This document shows, piece after piece, positions 1 through 5,795 of a stretch of DNA of 8,791 nucleotides. Origin of the DNA: Methanothrix sp. (GTDB lineage: Archaea; Halobacteriota; Methanosarcinia; Methanotrichales; Methanotrichaceae); the NCBI GenBank assembly GCA_028679775.1, contig JAJRAX010000265.1, positions 1 to 8,791 on the forward strand, read 5' to 3'. The notes under the pieces are model-generated. The model was not told where the DNA came from and ran no database searches. It worked only from the letters and a program-made list of their open reading frames with translations. Both the position numbers and the translations under genes were made by a program. Positions within the stretch are counted from its first letter, which is position 1. Every line of letters starts with the position of its first letter.

Positions 1-107
1 CTTGTAGGCAGTCTTCATCCCTATCCCTGCTCCATCAAAATATTTATGGAACCCTAACTAGATATCTATTTCGATTCAAGTTCAATAGCAGTAGGTACGG
101 CATTCAT

Positions 108-129
108 CCCGCACCCTGAAGGGAGCGGG
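108..129. other. Imperfect inverted repeat (hairpin) inside copy 1 region
   Basis: CCCGC, A, CCCT pairs with AGGG, A, GCGGG around a very short loop, giving nine pairs and one A-A mismatch. The plus strand continues through a pyrimidine-rich stretch to a run of four T at 142-145. It could be a terminator of an upstream plus-strand gene or the edge of an inserted element. It lies outside the part duplicated at 3090-3258. Confidence 0.25.
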
Positions 130-146
130 TCTTCTGCCTGCTTTTC

Positions 147-315
147 TATAACCGAGGACAGAAAGGCCGGAAGGCATATCCTAGATCTTGCTGTGGACAA
201 GGCTGAGGCCTGGGTGGACGTCACGGGCGGATTTGCAATGGAGCTTTCGACAACCTGCGACTTCTACAACGTGGACCTGACTCAGGATCTGCAGGAAGAG
301 CTGGAGAAGGTTGAG
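147..315 (+). repeat. Direct repeat copy 1 (about 169 bp)
   Basis: Aligns without gaps to 3090-3258 at a constant offset of 2943, with 8 mismatches by hand count (about 95% identity). Similarity starts abruptly at TATAACCGAGG and stops at the end of the coding tail, just before the stop codon. The two copies flank the P-type ATPase gene in the same orientation, so recombination between them would delete the ATPase. Confidence 0.9.
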
Positions 316-328
316 TGATGAAAATCTC

Positions 329-357
329 AGATCATGGCGCTATTTGGGCCATGATCT
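329..357 (-). terminator. Terminator-like hairpin after the ATPase gene
   Basis: AGATCATGGC and GCCATGATCT form a perfect 10-bp stem around a 9-nt loop, starting three bases beyond the ATPase stop codon. Read on the minus strand, the stem is followed by GAGATTTTC, a short T run. Intrinsic hairpin terminators are less standard in archaea, so it may instead stabilise the mRNA 3' end. It may also serve the convergent plus-strand remnant that ends at 318. Confidence 0.55.
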
Positions 358-360
358 ACT

Positions 361-2925
361 TCAGGAATTATGCCGATTCCTGCCACGCAAGATCTTCAGT
401 GCTTCAAACCACAGAATGCTCGCCATTCCTGCCACAAAACAGATGGCGATATCTATAAAATGCAGATAAGCAAAGCTGAATAGTTCCCGGAGGAATGGAA
501 CGTATATCGCCATTGCCAAGAATATCAGGGCACCTGCTACCACCCACCAAAGAGCAGGATTAGGGGTGCTCATGGTATCGAGGATAGTCCTGGACCAGGA
601 TCTGTTTGCGAGAATTAGGCTTAAGTTTGCGACTATGAGTGTCGTATAAGTCAGTGCCCTGGCTTCAGCTTCATCCTGGTCACGATAGAGTGAGACGGTG
701 AAAACTGCCATGACGATGACCAGAACGCTCAAGCCTTGAAGCAGACTGAGTCCCATTGCATGCCTGCTAAACAGAGGAGCTTTTGGATCTCTGGGTGGTC
801 GGTTCATCACATCTGTCTCCTCCGGTTCAGCCTCAAAGGCAATTGAGCAGGCGGGATCTATGATAAGCTCCAGCAAGACCACGTGAACCGGGAAAAAGAT
901 TAGCGGCCAATTCAGGAGCACAGGAATAAGCGAAATTCCCGCGATGGGCACATGGATGGCCAGAATGTAGGCCATGGCCTTTTTAATATTATCGAATATC
1001 CTGCGGCCTAACGTTATAGCTTTGACTATGGACGAGAAGTCGTCGTCCAAAAGCACCAGAGACGCTGACTCGCGGGCCACGTCTGTGCCCCTCCCACCCA
1101 TGGCGATTCCGATATTGGCAGCTTTTAGGGCAGGTGCATCATTAACGCCGTCGCCGGTCATGGCCACAACCTCTCCATTGGCCTTTAAAGCCTGAACAAG
1201 CCTCAGCTTCTGTTCCGGCACAACGCGAGAGAAAATACAAACATCTCTCACTCGCGTTGTAAGTTCCTGATCGCTAAGTCTTTCCAATTCAGGCCCGGTA
1301 ATGACCTGATCTGTCGGCAGACCGATTTGTCTGGCTATAGACTGAGCGGTGCCTGGATAGTCTCCGGTTATCATCACCACCCGGACACCTGCAGAATAGC
1401 ATTCTTTGATAGCCTCGGGAACGCCTGGCCGAACAGGATCCTCCATGCCTATCAAGCCCAGAAATCTAAACTCGAAGTCATGCTGTCCATCTGGCAGATC
1501 AGTCTCCTGGAAGGATGCTGCAGCCACACCCAGGACACGCATTCCCTCCTGGGCCATGGCCTGGACGTCTTTGGAAAGTTCACTTTGCCGATCAGAATCG
1601 AAGTGGCATAGTTCCGCCATAGCTTCAGGTGCACCTTTTGCAGCGATAACATACTCATTTCCTAAAGGCGACCTCCAGACGCGTGACATTGCTAACAGCT
1701 TCTTTGATAACGGATACTCTTTCACCAGCTCCCAGTCCATGTGAATGTGCTCAGTCTTGGCCAGGTAGTCTTCGCCTAGTTTTTTAAAGGCCTTCTCCAT
1801 CGGATCGAAGGGATCCATCTGACTGGCCAGAATGGAAAACTCAATCACCTCATGAACGGTATCTGGCAAAAGGCTTCCGCCATCATTTAATTCAAAGAAC
1901 TCGCCTCGGGCGAATATCTTCTTCACCTTCATGCGGTTCATGGTCAGAGTGCCGGTCTTGTCCACGCATAGAACAGTAGCCGAACCCAGCGTCTCTACTG
2001 CCGGAACACGCCTGGTCAGAACGTTGTTCTGTGAGATCCTCCAGGCCCCCAGAGCCAGAAAAACTGTTAAGACCACAGGAAACTCTTCTGGCAGCACTGC
2101 CATGGCCGTGGTTATGCCAGCCAGGAAGCCTTGAAGCCAGTTGCCTCGGGTTAAGCCATAGGCGATTACTACCAGCAGGCATAGACAGAGCCCGAATATG
2201 GCAAGGTTACGTACCAGCAGATTAGTCTCTTTTTGAAGAGCCGTCTCCTCAGACTCGACCTGTTGCAGAGCCCTTCCAATCTTGCCAATCTCGGTGTTCA
2301 TTCCTGTTGCCCTGGCCACTGCCACACCCTGGCCCTGCACAACAAGGCTTCCAGAGTAGATAAATGGCAAATCGTCTCCACCCGGTCGAGTCATCTCAGG
2401 CAATTTTTCCAGGCTATCAGAGCATATCTTTCGCACAGAGACAGATTCACCTGTGAGAAGCGATTCGTCTGCAGAAAGGTTAGTGCAGCTCAGCAAAACT
2501 GCGTCAGCAGGCACACGATCGCCTTCTGCAAGAACGATCAGATCTCCTGGGACCACATCCCGTCCGGCTATCCGTCTCTGTTCGCCATCCCGGATTACCA
2601 GTGCACGAGGACTTGACAGGTCTCGCAGAGCTTCCAGGGCCCGCTCGGTCTTGCGTTCCTGGTAAAAAGTTATGCCCATAACAACTAAAACGGATCCCAT
2701 GAGTATCAAGGCCTCTTGAAGATCTCCAAGCATTAGATAGACAAGCCCACCCGCTACCAGGAGCAGGAACATTGGCTCCTTGACAACTTCAAAAGCGATG
2801 GCAAAGCCGCTGCGGGATTTGGCAGAGGGCAGCTCGTTGTAGCCTACTTCTTTTAGTAGCTTTATAGCCTCGGCTTCAGAGAGGCCTTTAGCGATTTCTA
2901 TATCAAAATTCTCAGCCAATAGCAT
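361..2925 (-). CDS. P-type cation-transporting ATPase (P2-like)
   Basis: An 854-residue membrane pump that would couple ATP hydrolysis to cation movement across the cytoplasmic membrane. It has the full P2-type order: an N-terminal cation-ATPase domain (GLSEAEAIKLL, about 14-24), M1-M2 (about 42-85), an actuator domain with TGES at 158-161, M3-M4 (about 240-295), the phosphorylation motif DKTGT with Asp322, nucleotide-binding KGAPE at 430-434, TGDGVND hinge at 590-596, then six C-terminal helices to about 843. Length and order match intact Ca2+ or Na+/K+-type pumps, so the gene looks complete. Ion-site residues are unusual: M4 has PEEFP (279-283) where SERCA has PEGLP, and M6 has LELIIDP (685-691) with Glu686 where SERCA has Asn and the following Asp kept as Asp690. 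The substrate is therefore uncertain; Ca2+, Mn2+, monovalent cations or protons are all possible. It is single-gene, with a hairpin after its stop. The ATG at 2925 suits the family's N-terminus, though its SD is weak (AAGG very close). Confidence 0.93.
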   Translation of the reverse strand: MLLAENFDIEIAKGLSEAEAIKLLKEVGYNELPSAKSRSGFAIAFEVVKEPMFLLLVAGGLVYLMLGDLQEALILMGSVLVVMGITFYQERKTERALEALRDLSSPRALVIRDGEQRRIAGRDVVPGDLIVLAEGDRVPADAVLLSCTNLSADESLLTGESVSVRKICSDSLEKLPEMTRPGGDDLPFIYSGSLVVQGQGVAVARATGMNTEIGKIGRALQQVESEETALQKETNLLVRNLAIFGLCLCLLVVIAYGLTRGNWLQGFLAGITTAMAVLPEEFPVVLTVFLALGAWRISQNNVLTRRVPAVETLGSATVLCVDKTGTLTMNRMKVKKIFARGEFFELNDGGSLLPDTVHEVIEFSILASQMDPFDPMEKAFKKLGEDYLAKTEHIHMDWELVKEYPLSKKLLAMSRVWRSPLGNEYVIAAKGAPEAMAELCHFDSDRQSELSKDVQAMAQEGMRVLGVAAASFQETDLPDGQHDFEFRFLGLIGMEDPVRPGVPEAIKECYSAGVRVVMITGDYPGTAQSIARQIGLPTDQVITGPELERLSDQELTTRVRDVCIFSRVVPEQKLRLVQALKANGEVVAMTGDGVNDAPALKAANIGIAMGGRGTDVARESASLVLLDDDFSSIVKAITLGRRIFDNIKKAMAYILAIHVPIAGISLIPVLLNWPLIFFPVHVVLLELIIDPACSIAFEAEPEETDVMNRPPRDPKAPLFSRHAMGLSLLQGLSVLVIVMAVFTVSLYRDQDEAEARALTYTTLIVANLSLILANRSWSRTILDTMSTPNPALWWVVAGALIFLAMAIYVPFLRELFSFAYLHFIDIAICFVAGMASILWFEALKILRGRNRHNS

Positions 2926-2968
2926 AACCTTTTTTGCACAATAGCCTTTGTACTTTAGATATGGAACT

Positions 2969-2976
2969 ATTTAATA
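2969..2976 (-). promoter_or_regulatory. Possible TATA box for the ATPase gene
   Basis: On the minus strand the segment reads TATTAAAT inside the palindrome CTATTAAATAG. An archaeal start about 25 bp downstream would fall near 2945, giving a leader of about 20 nt before the ATG at 2925. The identification rests on composition and spacing only. Confidence 0.35.
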
Positions 2977-3089
2977 GAATCTATGATCCAAGGCTGCCTG
3001 CATTTACTTCATAGGTCTCTGTGAGAAAAGAGATGACATATATTCTTAAATGATTTTCTATGCAATTCGCACATTTAATATATTCTGAG

Positions 3090-3258
3090 TATAACCGAGG
3101 ACAGAATGGCCGGAGGGCATATCCTAGATCTTGCTGTGGACAAGGCTGAGGCCTGGGTGGACGTCACGGGCGGATCTGCAATGAAGCTTCCGACAACCTG
3201 CGACTTCTACAACGTGGACCTGACTCAGGATCTGCAGGAGGAGCTGGAGAAGATCGAG
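3090..3258 (+). repeat. Direct repeat copy 2 (about 169 bp)
   Basis: Ungapped partner of 147-315 with 8 differences. It shares the TATAACCGAGG left edge. After its right edge the two copies diverge completely, so the duplicated unit is a defined segment of about 170 bp covering one coding tail. It separates the ATPase from the AT-rich cyclase/effector cassette. Confidence 0.9.
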
Positions 3259-3264
3259 AAGTGA
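3106..3264 (+). pseudogene. Coding tail copy 2; possible 52-residue ORF
   Basis: Within repeat copy 2 a single A-to-T change relative to copy 1 turns a Lys codon into ATG (3106-3108). This ATG is preceded by GAGG at 3097-3100 with five bases of spacing, so a 52-residue product could in principle be made. It begins MAGGHILDLAVDK and ends DLQEELEKIEK. The frame upstream is closed at 3076-3078. Because the same peptide tail occurs without a start in copy 1 and in decayed form near 5614-5671, a gene remnant is the likelier reading. No family is recognised and no signal peptide or membrane segment is seen. Confidence 0.35.
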
Positions 3265-3269
3265 GCGGA

Positions 3270-3347
3270 ATGGCCAATTATCGTCTCGTTTCTGAGATCA
3301 CCAAGAAGCAACGCGAAATCTTGGATGCTCTTCGTATAATACATTAA
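3270..3347 (+). pseudogene. Truncated N-terminal stub of an unidentified gene
   Basis: ATG at 3270 opens five bases after the stop of tail copy 2, with GTGAG just upstream as a weak SD. The 25 codons begin MANYRLVSEITKKQREIL and look like the start of a normal protein: good composition and a helix similar to the opening of winged-helix proteins or some transposases. The frame turns AT-rich and stops at TAA where the minus-strand effector gene region begins. I read it as the N-terminus of the next gene in an old operon, cut off when the AT-rich cassette arrived. The family is not identified. Confidence 0.35.
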
Positions 3348-3356
3348 GAATAATAT

Positions 3357-3860
3357 TTAAGAAGACGTGTATAATGCAATGGTTATTATGCAGATTAAAA
3401 ATGTTGCTGCAAGCAACCACAATGACCATGACACAAGAGCATATTTCTTCCGAGCAATCAATGAATTTATCCAAATTTCCTGGCATATCTCAGATATTAA
3501 TACCTTCTCCTCACCTAGTTTTTCAATTGCATCTTTTTCATAATCTTGAGCACTCTTATAATTTTCAGCAATATGTCCGAAAAAGAGTATCGATTTTTCC
3601 TTATCGATTTTCATTTTTGGAATTATAGAAAACACGGCAAGTAAGAAGGAACCACAATAAGCAATAGCGCCTATGATAAATAATAATAATATTATGTCAT
3701 TATTTACTATGTATTCTTTGATATTATTCATATTCGCAAATATTGAAAGTGCAATAACGCCATCTGCAGCCAATATTGCCCCCGCTTTAGCATCTGAAAA
3801 TTTTATCAAATCAGTTACTAATATGTAATTATCCCAGAGAACTTCAATAATTTGATTCAT
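3357..3860 (-). CDS. Pycsar-type membrane effector (PycTM-like)
   Basis: A 167-residue predicted membrane protein resembling the Pycsar effector family. In that family binding of a cyclic pyrimidine mononucleotide triggers damage to the cell membrane and aborts phage infection. Visible hallmarks are the FSDAKAGAILAADGVI signature at 21-36, where the first membrane helix starts; a second hydrophobic helix (about 55-80); FFGHIAE at 93-99; a charged cytoplasmic segment (about 100-140) containing a helix that ends RKKYALVSW; and a last membrane helix (about 143-163). Length is normal for the family. The frame extends upstream to a TTG at 3881, but ATG at 3860 is preferred: GAGAG lies six bases before it, and the signature then starts about 20 residues in, as usual. 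This start overlaps the cyclase gene by 17 nt, so translation is probably coupled. ATG at 3866 is the alternative. Its AT-rich composition matches the cyclase and differs from uvrA and the ATPase. Ligand specificity cannot be read from sequence. Confidence 0.8.
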   Translation of the reverse strand: MNQIIEVLWDNYILVTDLIKFSDAKAGAILAADGVIALSIFANMNNIKEYIVNNDIILLLFIIGAIAYCGSFLLAVFSIIPKMKIDKEKSILFFGHIAENYKSAQDYEKDAIEKLGEEKVLISEICQEIWINSLIARKKYALVSWSLWLLAATFLICIITIALYTSS

Positions 3861-5409
3861 AAGCATCTCTCTTAAGATCAATATTCTTAGAAATAAATTC
3901 TGCAGTACTTATGTCCATTATTATACAATTAAATATTTTCGCTTTCAATCCACCCAATATGCTTTTATGCTTTTCGGTCCCGCCTGCCACAGTTAATATA
4001 ATGTCATAGTCTTCTGGTTTTTTCCGTGCGTTCTCAACTTTCTCTTGCAGCTTATGCAGTGATATATTTATTAAATTTGCCTGGAACAGCTCTAAATCAG
4101 GACCTTCTAGGATATAACCATCAGACGTAAATGGTTGATAACAAAATTCGCCAATAGCGCCCATATCTCTAAATTTATCAGTCAATTCAAGCTTTTTTGT
4201 CAATTTATTAAAACTATGAGTTTCGCCTTCACCGCCAATTTTTCCAAGACCAGTAATCATAAATTTAGCATTCTGCGCACCATCCATAAGGAAATCACAA
4301 TCTTGTGCATAGGCTTCTTTTCTCTGTTTTGCCTTGGCAAGATCCGTCTCTTCCTTGGGGAATTGGGCCGCGAATCCCGTTGAATCAGGGAAGACTGTTG
4401 TAAAATAAGATACTATTCCTGCAGGTGATACTTCTTCCATTTCAGCAGTCATTGTGATTATCATAGGATATATCCTAATATTATGTATATCTCCATGATC
4501 CTTTCTTAGATTTTTTGCAATCTCCATTACAGTCGTTCCACAACTTGTGGCTATAGATGAACCAGGAGGTATCTTAAATTTGCGAATTTCATCCGCTGCA
4601 GCTCTAGCCAACTCTTTTTTCAATTCTGGTCCCTTGTATCTAACAACCCTAACTTTTTTTAAGTGATTATACTCTTTCTTTATTTCTTCTTCAAGCTCAA
4701 TAGCCCTGGGAGTCACTATTTGAACATAGGTCTTTTTTTCAACGATTCCTTTTAATTCAGCGGTTTTCAGTAAGCGTTTAAGCTCTTCTATATTTACTTT
4801 ATAACTTTCTGCCAAGGCCCTGCAGTCTTCCTTAGCTTCATAATACCTCTTCGAGATTTCGACCAGCTTATCATCCAACATCAAATCATAAACATATAGT
4901 TTCATCGTTCTATATTTTTCATCCTCTAACTGCCTATGGTAAGAATATTTGTCCTTGGTGGAGGTCTCAACTATTTTACCATAAACATCATCAGTAATTA
5001 CTATAGAATCAGGGACGCCAATTAGCTTATTATTTTTGCAGAGCCACGTATAATCATTAGATTCAAATGTTTCTGAATCGATATCTCCTTGCGCCATGCC
5101 CAAATGAAGGCAGATCCTAATTTTGAATGGTTTTGTATCTGGAGATTTTTGCTTATCTATATAACTATTTATCAATAGATCTTCTGCAGCATTTAGCATT
5201 TTGTTAATTCCATTGAATGAGAAATCACCACCATCTCCTAACCACTTGATCTTTTTCCCTCCATATTTTTCAATCTTTTTGCATGTATAGTCTATTAAAT
5301 ATTCGTGGATTTTTTTCCTATCTCCTTCTGAGAATTGGCTGCTATTAACAGTATCTACACTCAGAAATCCAAATGCCTTTAAGTCCTTGTCTAATTTACT
5401 GCTCGCCAT
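3844..5409 (-). CDS. Class III nucleotide cyclase fused to a SorC-like regulator (Pycsar-like)
   Basis: A 521-residue, apparently soluble two-part protein. Residues 12-180 look like a class III cyclase: FLSVDTVNSS with metal-binding Asp19, KIKWLGDGGDFSF with Asp59 (Lys55 sits where adenylate cyclases have the base-reading Lys), IRICLHLG at 98-104, and PDSIVITDDVY at 133-143. The usual Asn and Arg of the NxxxR motif are not evident at 118-129. Residues 185-230 match a SorC helix-turn-helix, ending KRLLKTAELKGIV. Residues 237-515 match the SorC/DeoR sugar-phosphate-binding domain: SCGTTVMEIA (289-298), ITGLGKIGG, GAIGEFCYQPFTSDG (417-431) and VAGGTEKHKSILGGLKA (474-490). Upstream of and overlapping the PycTM-like effector gene, it would make the effector's activating nucleotide. 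The SorC half may sense a metabolite disturbed by infection, control transcription, or both; this is inference. ATG at 5409 with GGTG six bases upstream is chosen over TTG at 5421. A metabolic regulator with a decayed cyclase is the main alternative. Confidence 0.85.
   Translation of the reverse strand: MASSKLDKDLKAFGFLSVDTVNSSQFSEGDRKKIHEYLIDYTCKKIEKYGGKKIKWLGDGGDFSFNGINKMLNAAEDLLINSYIDKQKSPDTKPFKIRICLHLGMAQGDIDSETFESNDYTWLCKNNKLIGVPDSIVITDDVYGKIVETSTKDKYSYHRQLEDEKYRTMKLYVYDLMLDDKLVEISKRYYEAKEDCRALAESYKVNIEELKRLLKTAELKGIVEKKTYVQIVTPRAIELEEEIKKEYNHLKKVRVVRYKGPELKKELARAAADEIRKFKIPPGSSIATSCGTTVMEIAKNLRKDHGDIHNIRIYPMIITMTAEMEEVSPAGIVSYFTTVFPDSTGFAAQFPKEETDLAKAKQRKEAYAQDCDFLMDGAQNAKFMITGLGKIGGEGETHSFNKLTKKLELTDKFRDMGAIGEFCYQPFTSDGYILEGPDLELFQANLINISLHKLQEKVENARKKPEDYDIILTVAGGTEKHKSILGGLKAKIFNCIIMDISTAEFISKNIDLKRDAYESNY
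3867..3871 (-). promoter_or_regulatory. Ribosome binding site deciding the effector start
   Basis: GAGAG on the minus strand lies six bases before ATG 3860. It abuts ATG 3866 directly, too close to serve it, which favours the shorter product. The site lies inside the last codons of the cyclase gene. Confidence 0.45.
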
Positions 5410-5415
5410 AAAATG

Positions 5416-5419
5416 CACC
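5416..5419 (-). promoter_or_regulatory. Ribosome binding site deciding the cyclase start
   Basis: GGTG on the minus strand lies six bases before ATG 5409 and matches part of the archaeal SD consensus GGAGGTGAT. It overlaps the upstream TTG codon at 5421-5419, which makes initiation at that TTG less likely. Confidence 0.45.
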
Positions 5420-5613
5420 AAGCCAAATCTCTCGAATTTTTTATTTTTTTCGGCTAATTTATCGTTTCTTGTTTCATCTTTATAGTTAATAAATGTTTTT
5501 CAGTTCAGAATTTGTATTCATCGTATATTATAAATATAACTCATGAGCGCTTCAATTGAAAAATTGATCTTGAGTCATGCGAGATAGTGCTTCAAGTACA
5601 ATGATTACAGATG

Positions 5614-5671
5614 GTGACTTCAGTAATGTGAATAGACCCACGATCTGCAGTCTGAGCTGGAGAAGATTGAG
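5614..5671 (+). repeat. Decayed copy 3 of the repeated coding tail
   Basis: The stretch 5642-5671 matches 3229-3258 at 26 of 30 bases and would encode DLQSELEKIE, the same ending as copies 1 and 2. Similarity continues weakly leftwards: GTGACTTC, then AATGTGAA, correspond to the part encoding DFYNV in copy 2, but one base is missing, so the frame is broken. The frame ends at TAG 5684-5686. It has the same orientation as the other two copies and lies beyond the cyclase/effector cassette, just upstream of uvrA. Confidence 0.65.
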
Positions 5672-5711
5672 AGAGGTGTGAAATAGCCGAACCTCACTTG
5701 TTTATTTTTCA

Positions 5712-5719
5712 AATTTAAA
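5712..5719 (+). promoter_or_regulatory. Possible TATA box for uvrA
   Basis: AATTTAAA lies within the AT-rich stretch TTTTTCAAATTTAAATTGG. An archaeal start about 25 bp downstream would fall near 5740-5745, giving a leader of about 50 nt before ATG 5796. No damage-response operator (LexA or other box) is visible. Confidence 0.35.
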
Positions 5720-5795
5720 TTGGTCTGAAAAGGGTTAAGTCCATCCTCCACCCATCCTCTCCCTATCCAACAAGAAAAACCGTGAGACCCTTCAA

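Larger units (their letters stand above)
58..318 (+). pseudogene. Degenerate 3' coding tail, copy 1 (unrecognised gene)
   Basis: This is an open frame of 86 codons ending in TGA with no ATG near its beginning; the first in-frame ATG is at 238. The same frame is closed by TAA at 55-57, and the bases before that are open to the window edge. It may be the end of a gene broken by an in-frame stop. The C-terminal part reads from ITEDRKAGRH to DLQEELEKVE and is repeated almost exactly at 3091-3261. Six of the seven codons that differ between the two copies change the amino acid, which argues that at least one copy is not under purifying selection. I do not recognise the protein family; the ITEDRKAGRHILDLAV stretch recalls C-terminal helices of several hydrolases but not enough to name one. 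It is a remnant rather than a working gene, judged with moderate confidence. Confidence 0.45.
2926..3356. other. Intergenic segment between ATPase and AT-rich cassette
   Basis: This 431-bp stretch contains no full-length gene. From left to right it holds the likely ATPase promoter, an AT-rich non-coding stretch (about 2980-3089), tail copy 2 (3090-3264), the 25-codon stub (3270-3347), and the short AT-rich space before the effector stop codon. Minus-strand transcription leaving the effector gene runs into a T-rich stretch without a clear hairpin. Confidence 0.6.
5410..5795. other. Divergent intergenic region between cyclase and uvrA
   Basis: This 386-bp region serves two divergent genes. The cyclase side (5410-5545) is very AT-rich. 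It offers more than one minus-strand TATA candidate, notably around 5525-5540 (TTATATTTATAATATA) and the nearer AACTATAAAG around 5480-5490, and I cannot choose between them. TCAATT-GAAA-AATTGA at 5552-5567 is a small perfect inverted repeat, too short to interpret. The decayed tail copy 3 follows, then the uvrA promoter and a pyrimidine-rich leader (about 5740-5770) containing CCATCCT twice. Confidence 0.55.

Noticed and set aside
974..2665. Several plus-strand open frames of 64-127 codons across the ATPase gene, plus minus-strand frames of 68 and 96 codons
   Set aside because: They lie wholly within a strongly conserved P-type ATPase, have no family-like sequence, and are shadow frames of it.
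3298..3486. Minus-strand 62-codon frame overlapping the effector 3' end
   Set aside because: It is an alternative frame of the effector gene, Cys/Ile-rich from AT-rich codons, with no support.
3374..3628. Plus-strand 84-codon frame opposite the effector gene
   Set aside because: The minus-strand frame has membrane helices and effector-family signatures, while this one has no recognisable content.
361..5409. ATPase as a third component of the defence-like module
   Set aside because: It is separated by its own promoter region, tail copy 2 and a gene stub, differs in base composition, and has its own hairpin after the stop. Shared location at the site is enough to explain the proximity.
5409..5421. 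TTG start for a cyclase four residues longer
   Set aside because: ATG 5409 has a GGTG site at proper spacing and that site overlaps the TTG. TTG cannot be fully excluded.
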